Counted from the stretch's first letter, positions 37,201 through 50,315 are shown. The stretch: 64,000 nt of DNA from Hysterangium stoloniferum (GCA_015178975.1 WHVD01000016.1:248001-312000), one strand, 5' to 3'. The notes: generated by a model from the sequence alone, not told the origin. Made by a program: numbers and translations.

Positions 37201-38297
37201 TGCAGATGTCTGAGCAGAGTGGCGATATGATTGTCTACGAAGAGATGTTGGAAATGGACCCACACGCCTAGAGGGATCCATCTGCGGTCGTCGTTGCTCG
37301 GAAAAGCGACCTCTAGGCTCAAACCTTGGAGGGATTAATGACGGACCTGAAGGTTGGCGGAACTTTCGAGACTGATGATCTTGAATTGAGCTTCCCTGTT
37401 GCATAGGCACTGCGATTAATGCGCCGCCTACATTGTGAGCGATTTCGGAGGTTGAATTATCTGAGAAATTTCGCCGTTCTCCCGCGGATCGGAATTCAAT
37501 ACTGTTAAAACAAGTTACAGAATTTTGAGGATTAAGAAAAAAGCATTAATACCTCAGTTGTCGATCAACTTCTGCTTTACGTTTCCAGGCTGGAGAAGGC
37601 TCTAGAAGCGGCCGTTGGGTCTGAGAAAATTCCGCATGAGGACTAGCTACGGCAAACGGAGAAGTCGGTTTTGGTTGCCGATTTTGGTCTGAACGCGGAT
37701 GCCTAGGAGCCCAGGAAGGGCCTTCGGCAGTATAAGATGGCACAGAACTCCATCTATCATTGTTTAAAGGTCTGTCGTCAAGCTTTTGAGATGAAATTTG
37801 CGGTTCTGGATAACGAGAAACATCCTGAGAAGCCACAACAGGCGTAGCAAATTTCTCTCGAAAAAAACCTGTCGATCTTGAAATGGGCGGAATATCTCTG
37901 AAAGAATTACCAGTTTCAGAGGTCGAAGACATATCTTGATACGGTGGGAAGCTCGTATCATGTGGAAGGGGCCCTGAATAACATGGCCGCTGTTCATCGT
38001 AAAGCGATCCTTGCACAATAGGATTTCTTGCTCTATGAGATTCAACAGAGGTATTGTTTCTCGCAGAAATAGTAGATTCTTTGCCATCCCTATCCCAGTG
38101 AGGGCCAGGGTTTGAAGAAAGAGGATGGTGGCGCTAGAAATGCATAACGTTAGAGAATAATTTCAAATTGGTGGGATATTTTAACAAACAGTGTGTTGTT
38201 GACCGTAAAAGTTACCTGATCTATGCCTGTCATTATATGGCTGATTCATAGGACGCACTGGAGAAAATGAAGGTCGGGAAGGACCATGAGACATCAT
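34220..38297 (-). CDS. SNT1: SANT/Myb co-repressor protein, Snt1/NCoR-like
   Basis: Minus-strand gene, ATG at 38295-38297 (MMSHGPSRPSFSP), stop 34220-34222, at least five exons; large exons lie at 36505-37510, 37546-38137 and 34220-36358. The N-terminal half is long, disordered and Ser/Pro/Arg-rich. The last exon carries a coiled coil (FRKLSERFAKRSEELAQKTQ), then a first SANT domain (WTHEEKDVFLKKYGIYPKQF through FYYLHKKELIDF), a basic linker with an AT-hook-like RPPGRPPKKHK, and a second SANT (WTKGEEAAYVQLLMRHGKDF through RNYFRSH). The order SANT1-linker-SANT2 is that of NCoR/SMRT and yeast Snt1, the scaffold of the Set3 histone deacetylase complex. Function is inferred from architecture. Confidence 0.83.
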
Positions 38298-40472
38298 GAG
38301 GTGGAAGGTATGGGAGAGGGGTAAAGTAAACGGGAAAAGCCCAGATTCGGCCAATAATGCTATATAAGTAGACTCTCTATGCCGCAAAAATAATTGCGAC
38401 AATCTCTCAGTTTACTGTAGGTTTGTACTAATCCAAAGAGATGGTCTTGAGTGGTGAACTTGACCTCCGGATCTGTGACAGAACGTGACCAATATCACAA
38501 CCTTCACCTCCTTACTCAGCCCACAAAGAAAGCTTTTGCTATTGAACTTCTATCTGAGGACGACCCTGCGACTTATTTGTTTTGTGCCTAGATGCGAAAA
38601 ACATCTACTTAACGACTTAAAATCCTTTCATCTTTGTCAATTCCAGTACAATGACAAGCCGTGCTTATCATGATGAACATCCAAACTTGCTGCAGAGTTA
38701 TGAAGACAGCCTAAAAGTATCCTGATATCCTTATATATCTTCAGATCCACAAATATAGTGGGATATCACTGATTTATATATATCAGTAAGCATATGTCAG
38801 GCTCATCACTCCAGACGTTATGATATGATAGTTTCCAAGTTTACTACTGCTGAGCTCTGCCAGTTCATTACTATCTCTCGGGTGGATAAAACTTCGTGTA
38901 TGTCTGGACAAAAACTATAGAATACCGCTGTCAGGATACCTTGGTCGTCTGAGTTAATATAATACTCTACATCTCGTTCAGCATTTAGCGAAAATCAGCG
39001 AAGGCCGGAATCGCGGAAGCAGACTTAGAGTGGTTGTCGATGATGCAGCAGGCTTTTTATATGGATCACACCGGTAGATACCAATGTGCGCCTACTGACT
39101 TTTCAAAGTCTATCAGGCGTTCGTCTAGAAATTCTATAAACTCGTTTTTCAAAAGTTGAAGTGATAGCTCATGAGTTCATATAGATCAGATACATTTGTC
39201 CCCCGATATCCTGCGATAGTGAGTCTCATTTGTCTCGCTTTCTATTTATGCTTGCTTACAAGTCTTTTTAGCATTTTTTGTATATGATTATCCATATGTT
39301 TCCCATCCAACACCGGTCTTTTCTACATCATATACCGCAATCAAGCATCTAGCCATATCACTCCTCACATGCTCCACTTGATTTCCACGTCGATTAATAT
39401 TGTTGGTGGTCTAACGCATATTTACTGGCGTAATGTGTGAACCAGAGTCATCCACGGTTGCAGAACTGAGAAACAAGCCCTTTAGATCTCCAAACAGCAC
39501 GCCTACTCTCCTATTTATCATATCGACTCATCGCAATTCTCGTGCACGGTACCAAAGCTTTGCTACGTCTGGGATCTGGCCTACCCTCTAATTCATCCCG
39601 ATTCAGGGCTACAGCAGCATTCTGCCTTTGGAAGTGCAAGAGATTCGTCACCACATTCAAAGGCGTCAAATCCTGAAGAACCAACTAACACTGATTCGTC
39701 CGCCTTCATACCAAGTTCTCGATAAGATATCTACAATGGCTGCATACATGGAAAGAGGAAGGCCATACCACCTTTATTATTCTGGTAGCTCCATCAAATC
39801 CTCGTCACAAATAAATACTGGACTGCAGACAAGATTATAAGAGACTGGCGATTTTGTGCCGTGATAACGTCCCAAAGACAGTTTATTGCTGCCGCAAGTT
39901 GACGGATCTTGTGTGAAGACGACGATGTGGTGTATGGGTGATACTGGAAGGTGGAGAATAGCAGCTAACGTGCCAAATGCCCAGAAAGCTTGCAGAAGAC
40001 TGACAGGTTGAGGGAGAACCCTCGTGAGGCGTTTAAATATTCTGTTAAAACTGAGGATGAGTGATTGTCGGACCTCTGATATTTATTGCTGACACACATG
40101 ATAGTTGCAACCGTCGACCTTGAAGGGTTCGACCTGGACACCCGGATGGTGTACATATGTATGGAACTTGAACAACACCCGGTGACGTTTTATTAAGCTC
40201 ACGCATATTTACTTGTATTTTATCACAGTGATCCGACAGCCAGATCATGAATGAGATTTTACAACATCTACGTGGGGAAATACTGGATGTTTTTAGTTGT
40301 AAAGCAATAGAGTTGATCAAAACGATAATGCGGTCATTCCGCGCTGCATCTATGTAGTTTCGATCGATTTTCAAGGTCGTACTGTCATCAGTAATATGAT
40401 GTGTTTTTAATATTAAATACATGGGAGTTGGTAGAATATAAGTTGCAAATACAAATAAAACATGAAATAGAT
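38298..40472. other. 2.2 kb stretch without a recognisable gene
   Basis: Between SNT1 and GPI17. AT-rich, with a palindromic CTGATTTATATATATCAG near 38769-38786. The frame at 39628-39840 (after a TTCAG acceptor-like site) is somewhat protein-like (LPLEVQEIRHHIQRRQ) but has no domain I recognise and no upstream exon; it may be a gene remnant. Frames at 39965-40515 overlap the GPI17 end and are shadows. Confidence 0.4.
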
Positions 40473-42485
40473 TCATTCCACTTTTTGTCTCATGGAAGAC
40501 CGCTGCTGCCACCATCTCTTTAGCTGTTTGATTAGGGCCACTACTAGTGGTAACGTCACAGGCCCAAATAATGGTATATAAACGGCATACTTATGTTCGG
40601 CAGGAAAGTAGAGCAGTGCCAACATGCCAGGATTGAAAAATGCACGTGATGATAGAACATTTGCGTTCGCTGAACGTTGTAAAGCAATACGCGGGGATTC
40701 GGATGCGTCTGAATATACCTAATGAATCATCATTAGCGATGAGCCATCAAATGAAGGGAAGGTGGACACGTAAATAATAAAATAATAATAATAATTTAGC
40801 TGCCTACCTGATCGATGGCATCTAACGCATCCTGGATATCGCCCTTCACATCTTGCCCAACCGGCATGTTTCCAATTTGACTGACAAGGGTTACAATACT
40901 TGAGAGGGCCTCTTTGCTATCATGAATGTTTTCGAGGGTGCGTTTCCGGAGTAACGCATCCAACTGCCACTCACTGACCTGGTGGGATTTGACGGAAACA
41001 GATGGGGGAACGGAAGAAACTCCGAGAAGTGTCAGCAACTGAGCTCGAAATGTTTTGAAAATCCCGGCCAAATCATTGTCTGTGAGGTGAAGACGCGTCT
41101 GGCGTGACCGGAAAAGAGAGGGATCTAGAATTACCACGCTGCCCCATTGAGGAACGATGAATGATTGCTTCTGAGATCCTGCAGGCGCGCGCATGTAAGT
41201 ACAGATTGACTTCGTAACATACATCGAGACTCAATCGCACCTGTGTTTGATCGAACTACTAAAGGACGCCGTGCTGCCGAAGGTACAAATAGAATAAAAT
41301 GTAACACCGGGTCTTCAGTAACACTAGACGCTGAATAAAAATATGAGAGCCTCGTAACGTGGGAGTTGGGGTTTATCAGATACCAAGTGTCCAATCAGCA
41401 GAATTGATAAATATTTTGAGCTCTTCCTCGCTCAATGTGAATTCTGGCTCTCCGGAAGGCGACACTGCTTCCGGCGGGTCAAATGCCAATGGTGCATGAA
41501 ATTGAACCTGAGATTCAATGGTAAAATTATGTAGGATAGTCAGCTGCGATAGTACAGGCGAGAGATATTCTATCAAAGAAAGATTGTTAGCGTGCAACAG
41601 TAGATGACCCATAGCTGGAGCCATGGAGTCCGTCAAGCAACTGAGATGCTTACGGTCGATTGCAGATTCAATGTCCCATCCAACTACAGAATCACCCGCT
41701 GAAGCGTCTTCGTTCAAAAGAGAGAAAGCAAGCCGAAATTTACTCGAATATCGTGCAACTAGACGTTCCTGAGAGCTCCGACCCTTATGAGGTCTCTTGT
41801 ATGGTGCTAAAAGCTCACACAAGGCTGATCCTATGGTATCAACAAAAACTGATATTCGAGAGAGCGGCATGAGTAGTCACTGAACATTTTGCACATAGCA
41901 AATACTCACAGTCATGCGTTTGCTGTGGATTGCGCCTGACGTTTAGTGTTCGGTTTGTTATCCACATGGTAGAGTCATAACCATCCAATGCATCCAATTG
42001 AGGATGTAATTTGATTGTGTATATCGCATTCTGTCCCGTGTTATGGATAGAACCAGCTTTCTCCTGTATAGCCAGCGTGAGGGGTTAGTCACCTTGGGCA
42101 TATTTACATACGTGTACTTGAACATTCATCCCAAGCCATGGCGCTTCAGATTTGTGTTTATCATGCTCAATAGCAGATTGAATTCGCTTGACAGTACCCT
42201 CTGCAGCACTTTCAGCGTCGACAACAACCTCCAGTGGAAATTGTAACTAATATGAAGGGTAAATAAGTTTTGAAGTTTCCAAAGACTGGATCGCACCTCA
42301 GATGTAGCACTAATCGATAATACACGATCCACAGGCAAAGCCAAGCGATCAATGCTAGTAGTAAACCACCACAATGGCAGTCCCAGAAGTATAACGATCC
42401 AATATGATAATATGATACGAAACTTTAGCGTTGACGATTGAAAAGTTACCTGTGGTACTTTGAGATCTACCGAGTCTACAGTCAT
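40473..42485 (-). CDS. GPI17: GPI transamidase subunit PIG-S/Gpi17
   Basis: Minus-strand gene, ATG at 42483-42485, stop at 40473-40475. The N-terminus MTVDSVDLKVPQVTF is followed by a first membrane segment IILSYWIVILLGLPLWWFTT and then SIDRLALPVDRV, the PIG-S hallmark. The lumenal body follows (WDIESAIDRKHLSCLTDSM, FTIESQVQFHAPL, FTLSEEELKIFINSADWTL, VPQWGSVVIL, AFFNPGMLALLYFPAEHKYA). A second C-terminal membrane segment VYIPLFGPVTLPLVVALI precedes a short basic cytosolic tail. PIG-S is part of the ER complex that attaches GPI anchors to protein C-termini. At least seven exons; most inner borders are approximate. Its start is 82 bp from the BTB gene start. Confidence 0.92.
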
Positions 42486-42567
42486 CGTGAGGAAAGCTTC
42501 AAATGGAAGTAATAGTTAAGCATGAGCGGAACCTAATTTAATACAGCCGGAAGTTCCTTCTGATCTC
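42486..42567. promoter_or_regulatory. 82-bp divergent interval GPI17 / BTB gene
   Basis: The start codons of two divergent genes are separated by 82 bp. No TATA box is evident. Shared regulation is possible but only inferred. Confidence 0.4.
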
Positions 42568-43574
42568 ATGATCGCCACTACACTTGGGCTACAGCATGAA
42601 AGCCTCTGGCTCGAGGACGGGAATGTGGTCATCCTCATCGAGGAAGTTATGTTCAAAGTTCACCGCTCTATACTAAAGCGATCGTCGCCCCTTTTTGCAG
42701 CCCAGTTTGCCAATTCCGAATTCGAATTGTATGATACGACACCCTTAATACGATTGAAAGATGGCATTGCTAGCCACAGTGATGTAGAAGCTCTTCTTCA
42801 TCACTTATATCATGAGAAGTCCGTGATTCATCGCTATTTTTGTCAAGGCATCCCTTGAACAGTTGTGTGGGGTACTTCAGACCTTTGACAACGGAGTCGT
42901 CTTTCGAGCGAATTGCACAAATCATTCGTGCATGCACGCAACATGATTTTCCTGAAATAAAGCAATTGGCTCTTCGGCGATTGGCGGATATATATCCACT
43001 GCGTCCAGAGCCGTTCGAATGCAGCCGGTGGCAGAATTTACTTGAGGCATCTCAATTGGCCCTGGATTGCCGTCTTCGAGCGGCATGTGTTTAAATTTAT
43101 TTCATCACCTTTGGATGTCACTTATGCTCAGGGATATTTTAGCAACTCCCTGCGCTAATTTATGGCATAATCACTACACTAGACTTCGATGTAGAAGAGG
43201 GACTACCCCCAGAGCAACTTCCAGCCGACTATATTCCCAGAAATAAACTTCATGATCTTTGTGGTCAGGTAATGAGAAGAATGATGGATCACTTTTCCCC
43301 TATCCTGTTTACCGTGCCGACGGGATCTCATATGGAGTGTACTGAGATTTTCGCCGAACACTGGATGCCATTGGCAATTCAGCCAGCCATCGAGGGTGGC
43401 GGAGTGTACAAACCCCTTGAGACTCTCAAGACCGTGCAGGCGATTGACTGGAGAGCTCTCGGTGTCTGCGGAGACTGTTATGTGGAGAAGAGACAAGAAT
43501 GGGAGGGCGAGGCGGATGAAATTTGGTCAAGAATGCATGATTGGATTGATCTAGACACTTTCTTAGCTACCTAG
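42568..43574 (+). CDS. BTB/POZ-domain protein (agaricomycete type)
   Basis: Start ATG 42568; stop 43572-43574; three or four exons. The first exon carries the BTB core: LWLEDGNVVILIEEVMFKVH then RSILKRSSPLFAAQF, with the usual [FV]-K-V-H-R/[KR]S-x-L pattern. After an intron (about 42832-42900) follow FERIAQIIRACTQHDFPEIK and LALRRLADIYP, and after another intron (about 43093-43140) a C-terminal region with VCGDCY (Cys pair). This is the layout of a very large mushroom family of BTB proteins with unknown targets; BTB domains dimerise and often recruit Cul3 ubiquitin ligase. An earlier start cannot be excluded, but an in-frame stop lies a short way upstream. Confidence 0.78.
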
Positions 43575-43812
43575 TTTTTTCCCCCTTGTCGCCCAAAAAA
43601 TTCCAGTCTTAATACTGGTCCCAAATGTCGCTCGACAGTCTCCACCAGGAATAATATTGTTATTCTATGGACAATTAATTGAATATTGCAAATCACGTTC
43701 ACCGGCCTTAAATGCCGTAGTGTGACAGGTCTTGGTCACAGACCCCACTTTTTAAGTGTTCCTCCTTTGTTCTTACCATTTCTATCTCAAAGGCCGCATT
43801 TCTATCAAGAAC
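43575..43812. other. Intergenic between the BTB gene and GBP2
   Basis: About 240 nt with a T-rich and C-rich 3' flank and no clear TATA box. The start of GBP2 follows TTCTATCAAGAAC. Confidence 0.35.
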
Positions 43813-46110
43813 ATGGATGACATCGATATGAAGGTCAAGGATGAGTCTGAAGACAAAAGCCGTGATAGAAGAGACAGGGACGACAAGGATATCAAAAGGG
43901 ACAAGGATAGGCGCGAAAAAAGCCACAGTCGTGAAAGACGTGATTCAGGTCAACATCTGCTCTTTCTTTGTAGTTCAATCTAACTTCAAGTGTGTTTACA
44001 CAGGCCGACGAAGGGCTGATCACTGGGAACCTGATGATTCGAGGCGAAACGGCGATGTAAGTATCCCACTTTTCACCCGTTTCCACCCTATTAAGCAACA
44101 TCAAACAGCGTCGTTCTAGGCGTGGGCGTTCCCGCTCTCGCAGTCGGTCAAGGTCACGTCGTAGGTCTGCTTCACCGCGGTCGAGCAGGAGACATCGTCG
44201 TTCTCGCTCTCGCTCTCGTTCTCGTTCCCGTTCGCGCGACCGAGATCGCAAAGCTACCGAGTCGTTCTCCCGTTCGCTCGGCGGCCCCATGAACGCAGAT
44301 ATTGAAGAAGCGGCGGAGATGGCCAAGAACAGCAAGAGGGAAAATAGGGTCTACGTCGGCAACCTGAGTTACGACGTCAAGTACAGGGACCTGATAGAAT
44401 TCATGAGGGGAGGTGGGTGGGGGACTCAGTTGTTGGATTCTTTTCTTTCAAATTGGGCCGAGGGGACGGTTGAGAGGCTCTGGTTTTGATTTTAAGAGTT
44501 GTGGTGATTTTTAAGGAATGGTTTTGTTAATGAGGGCTTTTCTTGGGGTTGGCAGCTGGTGAGGTCCTATTCGCCGAAGTACTCGTCACTCCCACCGGCG
44601 TTTCCAAAGGATGCGGGTCAGTGCTTATACTGTGATTGTTTTCTTTTGGTATCTGAATTATTATGCAGCATTGTCGAATTCGCGTCGCAAGAAGACGCTC
44701 AACGGGCTATAAGGGAACTTTCAGAAACCCAGCTTTTGGGTCGACCTATTTTCATCCGTGAGGTGTGTGTTGATTTTCCCCCATTTTTGACACATCTACA
44801 TGTTCAACCCTCAGGACCGTGAAACCGAGGCACGATTTGGTGCTACACCTGTACCTGGTAAGATTGGAATGGCCATGGCGGGGCAGGGTTTTAATGCTCA
44901 ACCACCACCCCGTCCCCCTCACCATAACGCCTGGGGTGGAGGTCCTTCACCCCAGAACCCAGGTAATCAGTTATACGTCGGAAACGTCTGTGATCTGTAT
45001 TTTTCATGAACTGGTAATGTTGTTAAACTGTTTACATAGCTCCCGTACCAAGCAGGATGGCAAGATTTAAAGGATTTGTTCCGCACTGCTGGGAACATCG
45101 TTCGCGCTGACATCAATATCGGTGCAGATGGTCGTGCGAAAGGCAGCGGCACCGTTATCTTTGAAACTGCTAAAGATGCCCAACAAGCTATTAGTACGTG
45201 AAATTTAATTTTGTAATCTTTTCCGATGCAAACGTCGCCGTGGTAGCCATGTATAACGGTTACGACTGGTATGGCCGTACACTTGAAGTTAGAGAGGTCA
45301 GTTTGCCCATTTTTCTCTTTTTACCCAGCAGCTAGGCCAAACGGTATAAATCCATGTCATTAATTTTAGGATCGTTATGCTGGTCTCTCTGGCAATTTCC
45401 GTGGTGGATTCCGTGGTGCCCCCCGTGGTGGGTTCCGTGGTGGGTTCCGGGGAGGTTTCAGAGGCGGTTTCCGTGGCGGTTTTGCTGGTGGCGCCGAACG
45501 CACATTCAACCAAGATGTTTACGCCGACTATTCTGGACCTGACCAGCAGATGAGCGGTGGGTTGAGAATGGACGGTGGAGGATATCATGGTGGCGGTTCA
45601 GGATTTGGCGGTCATGCCCCTTATGGTGCCGACTTTCCCGTCGAGCCCAGTCAGCAGATCATGGTTCGCAATGTGAGTGCTCTGCTTGTCGCCTTGCTGG
45701 AATAAATAACGTCCCGCTGCTAAGTTGCCTTGGTCTACTGCTCACGAAGACCTTGTGGAACTGTTTGAAACGACTGGCGTCGTGGAACAGGCTGAGATTT
45801 TGTTTGATGGCGCAAGGTCCAAAGGGGCCGGAGTGGTGCAGTTCTCTCAAGTGGTAGAAGCCGAGACGGCAATCGGTATGCTGTGTGTTTATCCCTTAGA
45901 TGGGCGCCTTTTTAATCTATTATCAACAGCCAAATTCCAACAGTACATGTATGGTGGAAGGCCCTTGGGTACGTTTGACCACGCTTATCCCGGTTCTCTA
46001 ATCATAATAAAAATGCAGATGTTCGCTTCAATGATCGCTGGCACACATTCTCCCCTGAAGCCGCGAAAGGCGGTCAGGTTGCACCCATGGCAGCTGAGCC
46101 TGTGTCTTAG
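43813..46110 (+). CDS. GBP2: Three-RRM SR-like mRNA-binding protein, Gbp2/Hrb1-like
   Basis: Start 43813 (MDDIDMKVKDESED), stop TAG 46108-46110, about a dozen exons. The N-terminus is charged (DRRDRDDKDIKRDKDRRE). An Arg/Ser domain at about 44115-44260 has many RS dipeptides. RRM1 begins RVYVGNLSYDVKYRDLIEF; RRM2 begins QLYVGNLPYQAGWQDLKDLF with RNP1-like KGSGTVIFE; an RGG/FRGG linker lies at 45375-45490; RRM3 begins QIMVRNLPWSTAHEDLVELF and ends FNDRWHTFSPEAAKGG. Three RRMs with an N-terminal RS domain match yeast Gbp2/Hrb1, shuttling proteins in mRNA quality control and export. RRM pieces are interrupted by introns, so no single exon shows a whole domain except parts of RRM3. Confidence 0.88.
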
Positions 46111-46389
46111 TACTACTCTCTTGACTTGGTCCCGTCTTTTATTACGCCGCCGAATTTTTTTCAATTATCGTATAAAGTCTCTCATTTTGTTTGTTGTAAG
46201 AGCCAGCCTGTGCATATCTAAAAAACATGTGTATTCGTGCAAAAAAATTTATATGCGAGGCCCAATTACAGCGATGTACCAAAAGAAAGAGAAAAAATCC
46301 ATCTAAATGCATCTAAAAGTGGTATTATCGACTCGCCATCGAATTTCCCACGCTTGCGTGGCCATTCTAAGCGTCACCCCCATTATACC
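46111..46389. other. Convergent 3' region of GBP2 and TPS2
   Basis: 280 nt between two facing stop codons, with A/T-rich poly(A)-like stretches (AAAAAACATGTG, AAAAAAATTTATATG) near 46220-46250. No gene. Confidence 0.4.
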
Positions 46390-49300
46390 TTACGGGCTAC
46401 TTCGGACAAGCGATAGCATGGATTCGACTATCTCCTGTGCGCTAGTCACATGCCAATGCGCCAGAGTCTTCTTGTTGCACGCTCCGACCGTCGTCGAGAA
46501 AATGGCTTCCGGGACGATTGCCAGTTCAACAGGATTCAAAGTCTCCCCAGGCTCAAGAATCGCGGCCGACGTTGGCGGCTGCATTACGAGTGCATCGTTC
46601 TGTCCGGGGGGGATGATCAGGGCACGGAACATGTCTTCATCCGTCTAAAAATAACCAATCAATGGGTGTGTCAATGTAAACTTGGGGTATCCTAGCCTTA
46701 TCATCACCGGCACAGAAGACGAATTCTGCGGCTGGGTGGTGGTACATCAGTCGCTTCACAATTTCTCCCTGTGAATACGGAGATATAATTAAACAGCTCG
46801 CAAGTTACCGAACGTTTACTTGCCTTGTTGACTGCTATGGGCCGGACTTCGAGATTCTTTTTCCCTACAAGGACTGGGAAAAGATGAGAAATTGTCGCTC
46901 GACACTTGACCCCCGATTCTGTGACACACCTTCTATGGGTCGCTTGTGAACCAAATTGTTCTCCAACAAATCTAAACATTGTCGACACTGGAACAATCTT
47001 TTTTGGGAGATAAAATTAATGGCAGAAAAAAAAGAGGGATACTCGACCCACTTACCCCCATTCGGGATCGCTGGCTCTATAATGCCAAGTTATCGAACTC
47101 TTTTTCACCTCAATATGACTCCCTGTAGTGCGCTTCACAAATAGGAATTAACATGCAGATATACTATTCATAGTTAAACACACATACCTCGGTATAATAT
47201 TCAAAAATCTCCTTCACCTCACTCATCCAGCTCATATCTAGTTGCTCTGTTAGGCTTGACCATGTTTCGGCTCCCGGCTCCTTCACAAAGCATCCATGCT
47301 CCGCCGACATTCCAAGTTTCTCGATATGACCGAGGTGCTGTATGAGGAATGCCGAATCTCGTCCTGAAATAATATATACAAGATTCTTAGGGTCATTCGA
47401 CAATTTTGTAAGGGCCTCCAGAGTCTCCTCTGAAGGTACAGCAGCACTCGGAACCTTGACGATCGGAGAGAGGGTCCCCTAAGCATATAGACTATTATCT
47501 CCGGGGGAGAGAAAATTAAATAATACAATAATTACGTACATCGTAGTCCAGCAGGAAAAGCCGTTTGGTGGCCCGATGATACGTATCACTTAGCTTTTCC
47601 AGGTCAAGATACGGCGTGTGATGCGCGGAATTTTCCTGTGAAACTTGAGATAGAAGCATCTTGACGAGAACAGCGGCCCAGTGATGAGAAGTATGCGTCG
47701 TCACTACCTTATACAATGTTGCATGGCGTTTGCGCTTTTCCGCGTCGGACATCAATAAGCCGCGATTTATAGCCGCAGCGACTTCCTGCAATTCAACAAT
47801 CAAATCTTATTCCCAGTAAATTAAATTGATGACCTACTCCCAAGTTCCAAGGATTGACTTGGCTGAGAAATTCCAGCTCGATCAGTTATGATACCTTAAA
47901 ATAGAACAAACGCTGTGGACTCACAGCGAATCCTTCATGTGTCCTGTAATTCCCATGAATTCACTAAGAACGAGTGGGCTGCTGTACGACCTCTCCTGGG
48001 CTATGACAAATTCCATGGATGTGGTATTCATCCCATCTCGCAACGGAGTAATAATACCGAGATCGGCCGCGGATAATAATGCATAAAATTCGTCTTTTTT
48101 GATCGTTTGGTGGCTGCAACCCGGTTAGACCCGTGGCTTGGCATATCTGAGCCACACTTACTAATGGTGGACGGGGATAAAATTAAGCGACCCGAATTCG
48201 CCGTTGATATGAGCAACCAATTCGGATATTTGACGCTCAAGTTTGCTAGAGTCCGATGTCGAAGGCGAAGTTACTTGGATGAGTACCACCTAATATGAAA
48301 CTATAAATATCAGTTCAACTGTAATAAGACATCCATACATTGCCGCGCCACTGAGGATAATCCGTCAGCAACTTTTCAAAGGCGCGTAGCTGAAGTCTCA
48401 TTAGCGCGAGGGGTATACGAAAAGAAGGGGCAATTAACCTTCTGTAAAACACCCCTCACGACGTCCAACTTGTCTCTGCCGACTACGATCTTTTTCCCCT
48501 GATAAAGATTCTGTAATGCAACAATCTTAGGCTGAACTCCGGGAATCAAGCTGTAATCAATGTCATAAATGAATTCTGTCCAGCACAGTGCAACTACTTA
48601 CGTATCCCGCGATACGCGCTCTGCATCGATCCCGACAGGGCAATGCATAACACTCGTGATGTGGCCTTCAACCTCGATGCCTTTAGACGTCGACTCGTAG
48701 CCACAAACACGAATGCAAGTAGATGCGAAGTGACGACTGTAGGAATATGTCTAGGGTAAATCAGCAATGACAACAATAATAATGATTAGGCATCGCAAGT
48801 CCACCTGGAAGCACACCAAATTCGCGCCAAGCATACCGTCGAGTACTTCTTTGCGTCCTAGGAAGAGGCGTGAGGCGTTCTAAAGTATCAGAGTGCGTGA
48901 ATTCGACTTACTGGGCAGACAGCGAAATATTTCGGAGGTGGGGAATGGCGTGTGGACGAACAATCCTATGTGCGCATCGGGGACAAGCTGACGGAAGACC
49001 TTCGGTAAGAGAAGAAGATGGTAGTCATGTACCCAGACAAGGTCGCCCGGACGGTAAATGGACAGCACGGCTTGGGCAAATTCGGTGTTGACCGCCACGT
49101 ACGCCTCCCAGTCCAGATCATCCATGGTAGCTTCAGAAGCAACGTCCTGCCACAGCAGATAATGGAAAAGGGGCCACAGAGCTTTGGTTAAATATATTCA
49201 ATGCCGCAAAGTAATAGTGTGGTAATAGCGTAGGGGCTCACTTTGCTTGCTGTACCCCTCATAATGCCGATGTGCGACTTTATCCGATAGCCAGACGCTC

Positions 49301-49842
49301 TTGTAGGATGTCGGCTTCTCGTGGGGAGGTGAGCTGTTGACTTCTTCAGAGTCCGCATTCTTGTAGCCAGCGAGGGCCTTGTCATAAGAACGCCTATCCT
49401 GGTCAGATAAGGAATCGGTTGGAATAGCCTGACCATCCTTGCCGGCTTGGATATCGCCGGTCCAGCCCACAATGACTTGTTCGTGTGTCGCGGAGAGGGA
49501 TCGGATGCCGCTGACCAAGGCGTCATGACCAGCGCGGGGAGACAAAGTCCAGAGGGGCTGCAGAGATATAGGCAAGTCCTGGAGACCGTCATTAAGAGGA
49601 GATGCGGAGAGTTCTGGGGTTATTGGTGGACTGGGTAACGCAGAACCGGACTTGTTGGAGATAGTTCCTATGATAGGTAGGTAATGGGTGACTTGGATGA
49701 TACGACCAGACAGCGCACACCCTCTGGCCTTGTGTGACTCTTCTAGCTGGTGAATAGCCTCACGGACCTCTTCCAGAGACTTTGCGTCCTCATTGCGAGT
49801 ATAGGGTTCAGCAAATGTGTTCATAACTGTCGATGGTGTCAT
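46390..49842 (-). CDS. TPS2: Trehalose-6-phosphate phosphatase, Tps2-like (GT20 plus HAD domain)
   Basis: Minus-strand gene of many exons, ATG 49840-49842, stop 46390-46392. The first exon (49198-49842) has the N-terminal GT20 lead GRIIQVTHYLP, VIVGWTGD and YKSVWLSDKV. The next exons carry HDYHLLLLPKVFRQL and IGLFVHTPFPTSEIFRCLP. The C-terminal HAD phosphatase has FLLDYD joined over an intron to GTLSPIVK (DxDGT nucleophile motif), VYIISGRDS, SAEHGCFVKEPG, GEIVKRLMYHHP and GDDKTDEDMF. Tps2 removes phosphate from trehalose-6-phosphate made by Tps1; its GT20 half is usually inactive and helps assemble the complex. An 18-bp tandem duplication at the start yields two in-frame ATGs. Confidence 0.93.
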
Positions 49843-50315
49843 AACTGTCGATGGTGGTAATGAAGAGAAAGAAAAGGATTAAATAAGAGTTTACACAATT
49901 GAATTACGTCGTAAATGTAGTCTCAGAAGGACTAATTAAATTTGATTCCGCGAGCCTCTGGGATGCCTATTTGGGCTAATACTGTTTTTTGCAATATTCG
50001 TGTGTCCCATCGTAGACTGCAGCCCCTAAAAGTTGGCATTCCTCCCGGGCTTTTCCTTCCGGAATACCTCCATCCATACTATTATCCGACCCAGGGCATT
50101 ACTACAAGGAAACACCCGGCGAGTCTAGGCCTTCTTAGAATGTGAATGCATTCCTGAGTAGTAGGTCCACGTCTAAACTTTCAGGTATCATTACAGAAAA
50201 GTAAGGGCAAACGAGGGGACAAAAATCAATATAAGATGGCACAAGGTCACACCATTAATTGATGTATATCACACTAAGCAGGTACTCGAGATCACATCGA
50301 GGTCGAGGTCGCTAG
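49843..50315. other. Intergenic between TPS2 start and PCM1 end
   Basis: About 470 nt; includes the TPS2 upstream region. An open plus-strand frame (49942-50145) has no domain. No stress-response element cluster is obvious by eye. Confidence 0.35.

Noticed and set aside
39628-39840. Plus-strand 70-residue frame
   Set aside because: Starts at a non-ATG codon, preceded by an acceptor-like site but no upstream exon; no family recognised. Kept only as a possible remnant.
40045-40472. Separate gene downstream of GPI17 on the minus strand
   Set aside because: The frame starts inside the last GPI17 exon in another frame and has no recognisable domain; most likely 3' flank.
43892-44335. Minus-strand Arg/Glu-rich frame opposite GBP2
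   Set aside because: It is the reverse complement of the RS-repeat codons of GBP2; low complexity antisense shadow.
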